64,000 nt of DNA from NCBI RefSeq assembly GCF_037975245.1, contig NC_092570.1, positions 10,703,001-10,767,000 on the forward strand, read 5' to 3'. Positions within the stretch are counted from its first letter, which is position 1. Every line of letters begins with the position of its first letter. The position numbers were made by a program, and so were the translations under genes. The DNA comes from Apostichopus japonicus. Lineage: Eukaryota; Echinodermata; Holothuroidea; Aspidochirotida; Stichopodidae. The notes under the pieces are model-generated. The model worked only from the letters and a program-made list of their open reading frames with translations, made no database searches and was not told where the DNA came from. Shown piece by piece: positions 21,679 to 34,900 of the stretch.

Positions 21679-23401
21679 ATATTTACAGTCACATAATAAC
21701 CAAGAAAGAATCTAGAGAAACTACTTATTCGACAAAGGTATTGTCAATAAGGACTAACGTAAAGCTTATAACTCATTCTGCGGCAGTCTTTACTGCAGCA
21801 GAACGACTTCCATTAACGTACTCGTTATTCGGCAACATTTACTGCAGCAGAATGACTAAAGTACTCGCCAAAACGGACATGATTTTACTGTCTTCAAATT
21901 ATAAACCTAGCGTTGTAGACAAGGGCGGCGGAAGCACTTTTAATCTGGGGGGGCACCGACATCAAAGGGCACTTTGCAGAAATTCGATTGGACTGATGCA
22001 GCCTTATATTTACACGCAAAAAAATGGAGTGTTGAATTTTAACACTTTCCAGGTGTAACCGTTCACCCTACACCTGAAGGGTTACTCTGACCCTGAGTAG
22101 GGTTACATAATTTATGTAGCGTGGATTTTTTAACACCTGCAGAAGTGTACTTTCAGTTCGAGCATTCTGATTGGTCAAACCTCCCGTCAGCTGGATTCTT
22201 AGTGTAAGTTAAGTGTTTAAACGATACCACCGTACCGTGAACACGCATTTACCGTACCTAGCAATACTTGTACCAGTTTGTCGACATTTCTCGTTACTAA
22301 ATGTACTATAGTAACCACAGCCATATATACGTTCAAGCCACAAAACGTTACGTACTCAGTGTGCGATAACGAGCTACAATGGCATGAAATGACGTTATAG
22401 GAGACTGGGGCCTGGAAGAATTCATTGAAAAATTCGAAGGTATGTTTTGATATTATGTAAACTGTGTACATGACAAGAACGAGATATGCGCTTAGAGACC
22501 CACGACTAAGCTGGGTAGACGAATGCATTTGAATCGCTTGCGTTACGTAGACCTAACGTTAAAGTCATACTATAAGTTAATATAATAGGCTAGCTGCTGT
22601 TTGTCATAGTCAACTCATAATTGTCAACGAATCAGTGTAGTCTACATACAAGTAAACATTAAACGGAATTGCCTTCGGACGGACGGAGGACTTTGGTCTA
22701 GGCCTTTATTGTAATCTAGTGCATTCTATTCCTTTTTGTGCGTTAACCGTAACTTCGTATACCCTGCGAGTCACTTTTTTAAGTTGTACTAGGCCTACTA
22801 CTAGGCCTAGTACTAGTAGGGTATACTTAGGCTATTTCAAGACAATGCATTTTAAATAGCATCGGGCATGGGCCTATAGTTACGCTGGTACTATGTTCAA
22901 TAAGGGATAAACATATATTCATGTAATGCAATATATAATTACCACTAATTGCCATTTTAGCTTGAAGTTGTAGCAAGTAGGCCGAAGCTGATGTGGATTG
23001 GTGATACTTTTAGACCTAGTCCCAACTATAATTTAGCTATATTATGGAAGTGATCTAGCTGTTATAATTCATAGCAATCTACACAATTGCATACAGTGGG
23101 AGTGAGCATTATTTTAAGCATTGTTAACATGATGCATTGGTTATAAAAGTTGCCTACCTTGTCTGATGAAAGTTTAATGCAAGTTCCTGTTTTGACAAGT
23201 AATCACTATAGGCCATCTGGCTTTCTAGATTCAAACGTACTTGAAGAAGTTAGAATCACAACTGATTAAATTGTGGGCATTTTCTTTAGGAATGTTCATG
23301 TTTTGTGAGGGGTACATGTAAAAATCTGCTTATGCTCCAAGAAGGTTTTAACACAACTTCATTATGATGGGAATTTTCTTTTCTTTTCTTTGTTGTTACT
23401 T

Positions 23402-23728
23402 AGGAAGCATCAACTCGGAATTCTATTTGCAAAAGATTTCAGAAAGACCTCAGCAATATGTGTTACTTCTTGGAGGAAGCAAAATATACCCCAAGCAGTC
23501 ATTTGTGATCATCCAGAGACATGCCCTACCCCAGAGGACATTTATGAAGCCATTGATGTTTGCTTCAAATTATTCTACGTGTTAAATCTGAATTATACCA
23601 AATTGCAAGTCTTGGTGCCTGGGAATTTTTCCAAAAAGTTGTCTACAAGTTGCCTGGTGGTGTGAAACGCAACCAGATTCAAGATTTTTATGCTCACCGT
23701 GCCGACAAAAAAGACAAAGTTACTGCAG
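23402..23728 (+). pseudogene. Broken ORF inside the TIR element, unknown family
   Basis: Reads CPTPEDIYEAIDVCFKLFYV then LNLNYTK in one frame. After a frameshift near 23605-23615 it continues as LGAWEFFQKVVYKLPGGVKR and NQIQDFYAHRADKKDK, stopping at about 23728. The upstream part also looks plausible in a third frame (QQYVLLLGGSKIYPKQSFVI), so a second shift near 23500 is likely. The AIDVCFKLFYVLN...FFQK pattern recalls a family of uncharacterised proteins found in many animal genomes, but I cannot name a domain. It could be cargo or a non-transposase ORF of the surrounding element. Confidence 0.5.
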
Positions 23729-24230
23729 TTTAGCAGTTGTCATAGACAGAACTCCATGTTTCCTCATCTCACGGATCAGAAAGTATGTAAAGTTGTTGCT
23801 TATTTGGAATTGTCTTTGGGAAGAGTTTTTGCTTTGTGTTTAATTTGGAATACCAAAGGCACGAGCCAACAACAAAGACAAAGTAACTGCAGTGTAGCAG
23901 TCATCATAGACAGTACTCCACGTTTTCTCATCCCACGGATCAGCATATATCTAAAGTTGTTGCTTATTTGAAATTGACTTTGGGAAGAGTTGTTTCTTGC
24001 GTTTAATCTGGAATACCAAAAGGCATTTGCCAACAACAAAGACATAGTCACTGTAGTGTAGCAGTCATCATACACAGCTCTCCATGTTTTCTCATCCCAT
24101 GGATCAGAATTTTTCTAAAGTTGTTGCTTATTTGAAATTGACTTTGGGAAGAGTTGTTTCTTTGTCTTTAATCTAGAAACCAAAAGGCATGTGCAAAAAA
24201 AATAAAGACCAAGTAACTGCACCGTAGCAT
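23711..24230 (+). repeat. Three tandem copies, 164 bp unit
   Basis: GTTGTTGCTTATTTG recurs at 23792, 23956 and 24120, exactly 164 bp apart. AAAGAC.AAGTAACTGCA and TCTCATCCCACGGATCAG are shared in each unit. The first unit contains the end of the broken ORF, so the repeat grew from its 3' end. Confidence 0.8.
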
Positions 24231-25409
24231 TTGAAAATGTTGGCACTTTTAAGTTGACTTAATTCCACAAGATAATACTTTTATAGCCTAAATTGTTCGT
24301 TTTACATTTAATGGGATATAATAAATGGACCTCTGGAATAGGAAGGTCGTAGGGTGTTTAATTGCTGAAAATCCCACATTCTGAATTGTTTGTGTTGTCT
24401 TTGCTTTTTGCTCTCTCTTAAATGTAACTTTCTGCTGCGAGCGATTCAAACATGCATCCATATTGTTTACCTAATTACTAAGTAATAATTAACCTAAAAC
24501 CTGTATAAAATATTTACTAAACGGATGCGATGTAAACTTTTCTGGCAAAATTTTACATAACAGTATTGTATTTGCGTTACATAATAAACATGTAAAACTT
24601 TACAAACCAGCAGTTAAATATACATCCAGAAGTATAAACGAGAGAGCACTATTGTGTGTTGAGAGTCCATTAAGTATCATCTTGACACAGATGACAAATG
24701 AACACTATATGGTGGTAATTCTACTCACTGAAGCAGAACTTTGACACCCAGAAGGCCAAAAAATGTGCACTAGAGTGTTAATTATACTCCCTGAAGTGCA
24801 ATTTTGACACCCAGAAGTGCTAACAAATGAACACTTTATGGTGTTAATTTTACTTCCTGAAGTGTCATGTTGACACCCAGAAGTTTTAACAAATGAACAC
24901 TTTATTGTGTTAATTTTACTCCCTGTAGTGTACCTTCAACACCAGGAAGTGTTATTTTGACACTTGTATGGGTGTTGTTAAGGTAACACTCGCAAAGTGT
25001 TATATTATGTTACACTTCTGAAGTGTTAATTTAACCCGGTGGGTGTTGTCCCTAATCCAAACAGGGTGGGGTGTTAAATTCAACACTTTACGATTCAAAT
25101 TTAACACTTCATTTTTTTGAGTGTAGTACCGGTACCCTTTATAACTCTTATTGTATTATCTTATTTGCGTATACACATCACTCCATCTACGCCCCCCCCC
25201 CCCCCTTCAAGGAAAATATGCATACTAGCACTGCAATATCCAATGTGCAAATTGGGAAACAAGGAACAAGTTTTCTTTTGAGACAAAATGAGGTGAAATC
25301 ATGCTATTTGCTAATGTAGGAATCTTCGGAATTAGAGTTTATTTCTTGTTAATATCTTAACAAATTTTTTCCATTCGAAATAGCTTTGAGTTTGACCCAC
25401 AGAAATTCA

Positions 25410-25695
25410 TTAAAAGTCAGGGGCGTCGCTAGGATTGGCAAAGTTGTATGTACGACTATCTGAGCGGAGCGCCACCATCGGTTGGCGCGGAGCGTATAAG
25501 AAAAATTTTGGTTTTACAAACCCCTCAGATGGCCGGAAACGGCCCTTCCCGAGTGTTCTTTCTGGTTCTCTGGCCTCTTGCTAACTTGAGACACCTCAAT
25601 TTTTATGTAGAAAAAGGGCACATTTTTAACCTGAGGAAAAGTGGGGGGCACGTGCCCCCTGTGCCCCCCCCCCCCCCGGTTCCGCCGCCCTTGGT
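25410..25695 (+). repeat. Dispersed repeat / MITE-like copy
   Basis: Begins CAGGGGCGTCGCTAGGATT and ends CCCCCGGTTCCGCCGCCCTT, which read inverted is similar (AAGGGCGGCGGAACCGGGGG), so imperfect terminal inverted repeats are possible. It contains the GCGGAGCGCCACCATCGGTT core at 25462-25481. No clear target duplication. Confidence 0.55.
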
Positions 25696-25719
25696 TGTAG
25701 ACGTTGAAACTGCTCATGA

Positions 25720-27760
25720 ATCGTGATCATCACAATGGTTTGGTACACCCCTTGAATCCGAACTAGAGCGTGTCATTATTTTTGTTTGCTCAAACCATGA
25801 ATATGCAATTCTTTAATCTATCAAGAAGTGTATAAGCACGGTGGGTGCTTCATAGCAGTTGTGTTGTCACTTTCGCTTTTGTAACGGTCAAGTTTGTCGT
25901 ATAGGCCTACTTACAATACCCCTCACCAAAATCAACAATCTTTCAAACAATCAACATGAAACGTGCAGGGTAAACATCAGCTTTGGTAGGATGATGTATC
26001 ATTGATGTTTTTCCTCCTCTACGAAATTAACAATGAATATATCACGTTTATATAGCACACCTTAAATACACATACCAAAGTGCCTATAATATTTATGTAT
26101 ACCGTATCTGTTTTCCTTTCTGTTTAACACTCAAATTAAATTTAAATAATCGTACTTTGTTTGGCACCTTGTTTACACCAAACTATACACACGCTCTCTA
26201 TGATAGATGCACATCTTGTAGAATTATGCTAAAGGTTCTGTGATATAGACGTTCATTTCTGTGACACCCCACTGTTTACCCACTATATCGTCTGCGGCCG
26301 AGCTCAGTCGCTTCTCGTTTTATTTTTTTTAATTTTTTTTTGGGGGGGGGGGCTAAAATCCGTTACTTAAAGTTTCCGATATTTTTAGCCTGTACTCCGT
26401 CGATCGTTCATTTATCGTTAATCGGTTTCATGTGCAGTGCCTATTCCCTTTCCAAGGGACTATTGATACTTCACTTGGCGTAACACTGTCATCATCACAC
26501 GTTTACGAATAATCTCAATGCATATAGGGGGCTGGGATAGAGAGCGGATCAAGTTGTTCGGTTTTCGTGCTCAGGCTCTATCTCGGGTGACTTTCTTACC
26601 AGCATCTCGAAAGATTATATGACAGTTTAGAACCTCAGACAAATATGTTGTTTAGTTAACACTGACGAAGGGACAAATTTATTTGTAACAGATATGTCGT
26701 CTTTCTATAGTATGAATTATTATAAATTACGACAAAATGCCATTTAAGTGCGCCAAACCAGTGCAACGTGAGAAAAAAATCATAATCATAATTATTTAAT
26801 AATTCATAATTACTATTTTTTGTTTTATTCTTGGAGAGGGTAATGGGAAGGGGAAGGGGATTGGGGTGCGTATTTTCACAATTCAGGGGCAATTGTGATA
26901 TTGTCTTGCCTCGCCTTGTATCGTATAAAGTATCTCTGTGAGGTCAATGCCGTAATCACGGAGAGATCTACTATGACGGTACATTACTGTTTTAATGTGT
27001 AATAAACATACATATACCTATATTGTATGTGTTTTAACTAAAGAAAGTGGTAAGAAGTTGGATTTTTTTACCCTAGAAGCTCCGAAAACAACGGCGCTGT
27101 TTCGATAATATTATAAAGTGAATGCGTGTGGAATTTACGTTACCTCGAATGAGTTACAAGTAGTGTGATATGTTTGATGACTGATGTGAAAGTCACAATG
27201 TGAGCTTGTTTAGAGGTTACTTTTCGACCTTGTACCGTAAGATACAATCAAATAACAGTGAAATAACATAATTAAGTTCTCACAAAAAGTTATTGGATAG
27301 CTATGATTTGCACGAGTCCTATTAATGCAATGTGGTCTGCCGGCTCCGTTTCGAATACACAATATTCTACTGTTTCTGCGAAAACTACATTAGGGCAAAG
27401 CTGTTTTCCGAGAAAAATCACACACAAACAGAAGACAAAATACATTCTCGGGAAAGGAATTTGGCTAATACATACATTTCGAATAAAACAGATTCGGCAA
27501 AACTAATCAAAGTATAAAAAATAACTATGATAGCATATTTTGTAAGTTTATGATCAGACGCAGTACAGTAGAATGACCGTGCTGTTTGTAGCACGGAAAT
27601 ACATATACACATTCTTCTCTCCATTAGTGAAGAGAGCAAATTGTCTATAACTGATTAAGGAAACGCATTGAGAAAACCGATAAATAAAAGTTATCGATAG
27701 ATAAAAGAAATGTTCGGACAAGAAATAGTCATTGCCACAGCAACAAAACCTGCGACAGAC
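25720..27760. other. No gene seen
   Basis: AT-rich intergenic DNA downstream of gene 2, with a G-run at 26341-26352. Short ORFs lack recognisable features. Confidence 0.5.
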
Positions 27761-27840
27761 TACATAAGCCAATTATAAGTTTGAACCAGGTCATTGCACG
27801 AAAGAAAATAGTCACGTGATGTAACCCATTCCAAGACAGT

Positions 27841-28532
27841 ATTTTTTCTTTTTTTAAATCATAGGGTGGTAGCTTGTGACCTGAGAATTAGGTCAAACAT
27901 TTGCTAAGAGAGGCGACATGCGATGTTCCTTTCGACTGTTTGAGAGGCAGAGATAACTTTGGGTGTAACTTGGCGGCATGAGATAGAGCTGGGTCCAAAG
28001 AAAATGAGCAGAAACGACAAGCGATGTTCTTTGACTGTTCGGGAAGCAGAAAAGTGATATCGGGAGGTTTGAGAAGCCCCTAATATTATTTTCGATAATT
28101 AGCGAGGATACTATACCGAGCTAGTGAGCTGTTTATGAAAATTTAGTGACACAAGAATGCAGAAAGGTATTATTTGGAGAAAAAAAACTGGTTTGCTTGA
28201 ACGAGAACTGAAAACGTCGTTCTTTGATAAAAACCAAAACGGTGATATTATAGAACTAAATCAATGCACTTTGAGACTTGAACTATGAACTTTATCGTGG
28301 AACTGGAAGGATAGCCGTGTCGAGCTTAACCTGTATACAGTATAGGGTATTATTATTATTCATTTGGATTCTAAATATTATTGTAAGAGGCCTCAAGTAT
28401 CTTATGGTTTCGTATAACAAAGTAAATTTTTGTGTTTAAAACTCGTATCGCTTCTTTTATCGATTTTATGTGTCAGACCTGCACCTGCTCCAAGGCCCTT
28501 GTTTAGGGGGACCTTGTGACAACTGGAAAGAA
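27841..28532. mobile_element. Insertion of about 690 bp in the 3' flank of gene 2
   Basis: The flanks ATTCCAAGACAGTAT and GGTTTAATTACGG are adjacent at gene 1 (13191-13218) but separated here. The inserted DNA starts with a T-rich run (TTTTTTCTTTTTTT) and ends GACAACTGGAAAGAAA. It contains no ORF. The size and the TGTGACCTGAGAATTAGGTC to CCTTGTGACA interior span could fit a solo LTR, but I see no clean target duplication. Alternatively gene 1 lost this DNA. Confidence 0.5.
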
Positions 28533-28612
28533 AGGTTTAATTACGGATCTAACTCTTCCTCAACTTGTAGATGCCATCCCTCATTTTATATTACTATAGG
28601 ACTTCGTGAGAC

Positions 28613-29603
28613 TTAAGATCCATTTAAAATCTTCTTTTGCTCATCAAATATTTCCTTCACACGTTCATAGATCATAACATCTTCATGGAGACATTTCTGT
28701 ATTTCTTCATTTTGCATTAAACTCTCCTTCGCCTCTCTCTGTATTCTATCCCGATCGCCTTTCTTATCTTGAATGTCGTCACCGTCCATGTAGAGGCCTG
28801 AGTTTGAATGCTCTGACTGACACATTTCAAAAGGCTCTCCAAATATATTTTCAAATAGTTTCAACGAAGTCTCAAACTCCTCCGTTAACCCAATGACAGC
28901 GAATATTTTATCGATATTGCTAAGGACGTACTGAAGAGTGGCTTCTCTCTCTTTCTCTATAGTTTTAAAGTGATCAATGGTAACCACGTGGTCCTTACAG
29001 AGCCATGGTGAATTAGTCTCATTGGACTCTCTTTCACATGGTAAATGCATCGTCATCTGGCGGAAGAATAAACTACACAGCGATAGAGTAAATTCCTCTA
29101 AGGTGTTATCACAAGGCGGCCATCCTTCACCTCCGCCTTTACAAAAGTAGTAATGCGAGACAATTCTCTCGTATGGTTCTCTCATAACTGTAAAATATGA
29201 GCACGGCCGATCTTCAACAAAGTCACATATTCCCATTACTGCTTCTCCCATAAAGTATTCACTTGGAGCGGTGAATCCATTCAGACGGCTTACTTTAACA
29301 TCATGAGCTGTATCAACCGCCAGGACAGTCGGTGTCGGTTTATTTAATTCGGTAGTAATCGATAGAAGACAATTTTTCATGGAAGTACCTGCGCTTTTGG
29401 GATTATGTAGAAACGCTAAAATAGACTCTCTATACGGTGCAGAAGAATTCGGATACAAGTATGCGTTCGGGAGGAATTTATGCAATAATGGCATTGGTAT
29501 ATCCATCGATGGTGGCTCTAGTTCAGGTGCTTCACTATTGTCATCGTATGTGTTCCTTTGTAAGCCTTGAACCAGGGTGGATTCTATCTTCTTAAAGTGT
29601 GAT
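28613..29603 (-). CDS. Carbohydrate sulfotransferase-like gene 2, exon 2 (catalytic domain)
   Basis: Paralogue of the exon at 13283-14324, about 99% identical. The amino-acid differences all lie in the first third (for example FKKIES versus FEKIEP, DTAHD versus DTVHD). Joined to exon 1 (31688-31806) it gives about 369 aa. The PAPS loop HNPKSAGTSMKN is at about residues 106-117 and the 3'-phosphate motif MREPYERIVSHYYF at about 180-193. By family, it would be a lumenal Golgi 2-O-sulfotransferase-like enzyme. The acceptor is ttgtctcttcag, followed by A TCA CAC. An ORF extends upstream to an ATG at 29635, but those 11 codons read through the acceptor and are most likely intron. Substrate unknown. 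It lies in tandem with gene 1, same strand, about 15 kb away. Confidence 0.87.
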
Positions 29604-29750
29604 CTGAAGAGACAAATATCATCAAAGTTGTGCATCCACTGTGTCGGCTCTAAACAATCACTTTTTAAGGCAAGTCAAGCCGTTGTTATGTATATGTGTC
29701 GCTAGTGGTACGACAGATGTGTATTACTTAAGCCTTACTTACAGCATGAT

Positions 29751-29831
29751 GTTAATCGAGTGTCACGCCTGTGCGGCAACTGATGATCGCGATGTTCGAT
29801 GATCGCCGCACAGACGTGAAACTCGATTAAC
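29751..29831. repeat. Hairpin with 27 bp arms in the gene 2 intron
   Basis: Left arm 29751-29777 (starts GTTAATCGAGTGTCACGC) and right arm 29805-29831 (ends TGAAACTCGATTAAC) pair with 2 mismatches in 27 and a 27 bp loop. A TA array follows directly. It may be a MITE relic or a small structured RNA in the intron. Confidence 0.65.

Positions 29832-29921
<90 letters not shown>
29831..29921. repeat. TA dinucleotide array
   Basis: About 90 bp of TA with one break (ATATAATATAT). In the intron of gene 2. Confidence 0.9.
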
Positions 29922-29926
<5 letters not shown>

Positions 29927-29981
29927 CATAGAATGGTGGTCAATATTCACAAAGAGTGCTCTTTGCCAAGGCAGAGCTAGA

Positions 29982-30064
29982 ATATCACATAATATACTTA
30001 ACTAAACTATCAAACTCCGAGTAGCAGTATGATGATAGTTTAATAGTTTAGTTAAGTATATTAT

Positions 30065-30071
<7 letters not shown>
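29982..30071. repeat. Perfect 29 bp inverted repeat in the gene 2 intron
   Basis: The arms at 29982-30010 and 30043-30071 are exact reverse complements (the left starts ATATCACATAATATACTTAA) around a 32 bp loop. The hairpin is continuous with a TA array on the right. Confidence 0.8.
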
Positions 30072-30111
<40 letters not shown>

Positions 30112-30138
30112 ATCCATCCATCCATCCATCCATCCATC
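30068..30138. repeat. TA array followed by CATC array
   Basis: About 20 TA units to 30109, then CCAT/CATC units to about 30138, leading via a short bridge (CTAACGATCTAAC) into the large TATC array. Confidence 0.9.
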
Positions 30139-30149
30139 TAACGATCTAA

Positions 30150-31645
<1,496 letters not shown>

Positions 31646-31687
31646 TACTGAACTTCATATATTACTGTATATACATGTGAAACTTAC

Positions 31688-31806
31688 TTTATGAACTCCG
31701 TTGACTGTGTGACCATTAAAGCCATAAAAATTAGGACTGCAGCTGTAACGAAAACATATTTTATTAAATTAAATCCTCTCCTTGGATGTCCACAGGTAAA
31801 CTTCAT
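31688..31806 (-). CDS. Sulfotransferase-like gene 2, exon 1 (signal-anchor)
   Basis: From the ATG at 31806 the minus strand reads MKFTCGHPRRGFNLIK, a hydrophobic span YVFVTAAVLIFMALMV, then TQSTEFI and two bases AA before a consensus donor (gtaagttt). This is a 16-residue basic tail plus a transmembrane anchor. Phase 2 fits exon 2 exactly (AA + A = Lys, then SHFKK). The intron is 2084 nt and is mostly a perfect TATC array. Compared with gene 1 exon 1, the organisation and phase are the same but the sequence has diverged strongly, unlike exon 2. Confidence 0.8.
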
Positions 31807-31829
31807 CTCTGACAATATGTATCCCAGTT

Positions 31830-32990
31830 TAAAATCGGTCGTACCCATTGTTAAGTCGATCTTTGATGTTATCAGTGTTAAGGTTTACTTCTTTTACACT
31901 AAAGTAAGACTTCCCTTCGGTTTTCGATTTGTGTAATGAATGTACATGTTATCGGTACTTTGGATATAAAAGAGTAACAAGACGCCGCAAAAGGAATAAG
32001 AGAAATTGTTTATGTGACCCTATAACCGTATGTTTATATTTCCTACGTGATCCATATTCAATCCTGCAGGGATGTTTACAGTTTGATTATGTAAAATCTT
32101 CACGTGTTGACTGATCAATTATGTTGCTTTTGAGTTATGGCCGTAAGATGGAACTGCTATATTAAACTTGGTAAATTAGTTAACCGTATACAAACAAAGA
32201 CTATATAAAATGCTAACGTTGATCAATTGAACCAAATGCAATAACACATCTGTGGATACCTAATATGATAAATTACACAAAAATTGATTGACACAACCTT
32301 CGAGAGGACGATATAATAAACGAACACATGGCACCTGGTTAGGACACGGCATGGCGTCTTGTACAAATACATGATGCAGCAGCAGGAGTTTATGTACTTA
32401 ATTAAAGACGATTGTCCTTTTCAGGGTAAGGGTGTGTTTGTGTGTAAATTAAATTTATTTGATGCCTTAATTGAGTTCTATTATAGCCATGTCTTTACAA
32501 AAATTGTGACTGACCTTAGTTTCGTATTTCGTCGGCAGAACAAACTTATGATATTGCAAGACAGCAGGTCCTAAAGATAATTTGTATTGACAGAATTTTA
32601 TCAATGATATAAGGGGTGTATTTAGGCCAAATTTGCTTTTTGATATGCTGCTTTTGTTGTGTTTTTTTTTTCTCCTTTCATCTCACCTCCCTACATTTAA
32701 AGTATATGGAGATGAGATATTGAACTTCACCCCACATCAGAAAAGTGATGATGCGTGGGTGCGCGCGTGTTTGGGTGCGTGTGTGTGTGTGTGACGCCTT
32801 GCTTGTAAACACGATATCTCAAGATCGAAAGCTTGGACCAATCTCATATTTGGTGAGTAGTTGAACCACATTGAGTAGAAGGGGACGATTGTTTCTTGAA
32901 GGTCAAAGGTCATTTGGGGCAGTGGCGGAGATTTCTTGTCAGAAGTGGGGGGGTTGCAGGCCATTGATGAAATAAAAAGTCATACCTGCT
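31830..32990. other. Upstream flank of gene 2; no further gene seen
   Basis: Presumed promoter side of gene 2. A diverged, inverted copy of the TTTGACCT/GAGATATCGT repeat with a GT-rich end lies at about 32750-32930. No other feature. Confidence 0.45.
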
Positions 32991-32992
32991 GG

Positions 32993-34460
32993 CTCACTAT
33001 CTAAGTGGAGCGCCACCATAAGTTGGCGCGTAGTGCACAAGAATCTTTTGGCAAATATTGCCTCCCAGAGTGCAGTAAATGGCACTGCCCAGGCCTTGAA
33101 AAGCTGCATTTAACCAGGGGCGTATGCAGGATTTTCTAACACGAGGGGCGCGTATTACTATCTAAGCGGAGCGCCACCATTGGTTGGCGCGCAGCGTACA
33201 AGCAAATTTCTGGTTTTGGTACCCCCAGATCACCGAAAATGGCACTTCTCGGGCTTGAAACTGACCGACCATATGTACACTTTTGCCTGAGAACCAAGTA
33301 TTTCCAAATACTTTTTTCTCATAACCTTTTTGAAGATTGTCACCAGTCACGTTCGACTTCATCACATATCCTGTGGATCATTGCTTTTGTAGGTGATTCT
33401 TCATCGCGGCCCACAGTATCCGTCAGCCCCACTGTTCAGAATTTGAAAATTCAAAATTCTCGTGAATAAATTCACTTCAAAACATACTCATAATGTTGCA
33501 CAAAATATCATCTATGGACAACCGATATAGAAAAACCTCCTTCAAACCCTAACAGACGGGTCAAAATTGCACGAGTATGATGAAGTATGATGAAGAATGT
33601 TGGTTAGGGAATTTTCGAAAATTCAGACGGCTACTAAAAAATTTCGTTCAAGGAAATAAAAATATACCAGATATTTCCGAAACCGAACACTACACACATC
33701 GACAGTTTTGAGCATGGGCGCAGATCAGTCTTGGATAATGGTGGGGACGCGTGTATGCTCTCTGATACTTTCTTAGCGGAGCGCAACCATGGGTTAGCGC
33801 GTAGCGTACGACTTTTTTGAGGCAAATATACCTCCCAGATCGCCGGAAATAACACTTCCCAGACCTAATGATGCTCCTAAACCTCCTTAAGTTTTAGATC
33901 TCATGGCTTAGAAATTTAGTTTTGAGAAATACATGGGCGTCTGCAGAAAGAAAATCAGGGGACAAATAATCCAAGTAGACTTTTGTATATACGATGGGTC
34001 TGGGGTCCTCTCCCAGAAAACAAATATAGACTGGCGCAAATGCGATTTCCGTCCTATATTTAACAACTGTCAACTGTGGATAAAATACAATAAAATGAGA
34101 ACTGCTGCATGTCATTTGCACAATGCTGGATCAAACTGCGCCAAAGTTCAATACAGGGAAACTTGAAATGCAGCTATTGGTCAAGACAAATTGGTGGGGA
34201 CACGGTATATCATGTCCCCACTACTGAACAAGTTGGTGGGGACGCGCCCCGCTGTCTTCACCAGGATCTGCGCCCATGGTTTGGAGGCTGTTTATCGTGG
34301 AACGCCATTTTCATGCTCACTGATATGATGTGATATCTGCTGTTTGCTTTACAAATTCGAATAACTTTGTCACTGTTCCTCTTTCTCTTCCCGTTTTCTT
34401 GCCGTATTTTCTACTCCATCCTTTTCTCTCTTTCTTCTTTTTCTTTTCCTTCCTTCACCT
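32993..34460 (+). repeat. Dispersed repeat block, copy B (three cores)
   Basis: Cores with GGAGCGCCACCAT or a variant occur at about 33007, 33168 and 33778. From 33116 the sequence parallels 3205-3890 at high similarity, and the later part (GAGGCTGTTTATCGTGGAAC at about 34285, then a CT-rich tract at 34380-34460) parallels 4340-4930. There is no ORF conserved between the two blocks. Confidence 0.7.
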
Positions 34461-34754
34461 CGTTGAAGTTGGCAAGTGTATACAGTTCCAAAGCTATTCA
34501 ACAGCAACAAAACGTTATTTTATGTATGTCTGTGGTGGGGTGAAGTTAGCGCTATGAGCTACAAGTTCCAATGCGCAAGGTGGAGGAAAGGGGCTAGAAA
34601 TAATGTGTGGGTCAATTCTAACTCGGTTTTCGGTCGTTAATTGTTGATGTAGTCTACCAGGTAAAAGGTTGAAATGACTTTAACAATTTCAAATTTAATA
34701 ATTTGATTTATTACGCCATTTGGAGCACAAAACATAGGCTATAACAGAACATTA

Positions 34755-34860
34755 CTGGCAAAAACTAGGGGGGTTGATTGTGTGGGCCAACCCCCCTCTT
34801 CAAAAAGTGGGGGGGGTAAACCCCCCCCCCCCAACCCCCCTGTTTCTCCGCCACTGATTT
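34755..34860 (-). repeat. C/G-run repeat fragment
   Basis: GGGGGGTTGATTGTGTGG, a run of 8 G, a run of 14 C and CCGCCACTG. This looks like the GC-run end of the dispersed GGCGG-type element family on the minus strand. Confidence 0.5.
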
Positions 34861-34900
34861 GGGGTCACCAGGGGTCAAATTGTGAAAACCTTGTAAACCT

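Larger units (their letters stand above)
22013..25123 (+). mobile_element. DNA transposon with CAC...GTG terminal inverted repeats
   Basis: The left end CACGCAAAAAAATGGAGTGT and the right end, read inverted, CACTCAAAAAAATGAAGTGT match over about 28 bp. A TA dinucleotide flanks both ends (22011-22012, 25124-25125). Subterminal DNA on both sides carries many TGTTAA/TTAACAC motifs; on the right they form units of about 64 bp (24700-25000). The interior has a broken ORF of unknown function and a three-copy 164 bp repeat. The superfamily is unclear: TA duplication would fit Tc1/mariner-like or other TA-specific elements, and CAC termini resemble CMC elements. Confidence 0.7.

Noticed and set aside
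29604-29635. ATG at 29635 as the start of sulfotransferase-like gene 2
   Set aside because: It would read through a good splice acceptor and give a Golgi enzyme with no membrane anchor; the exon 1 found upstream fits in phase.
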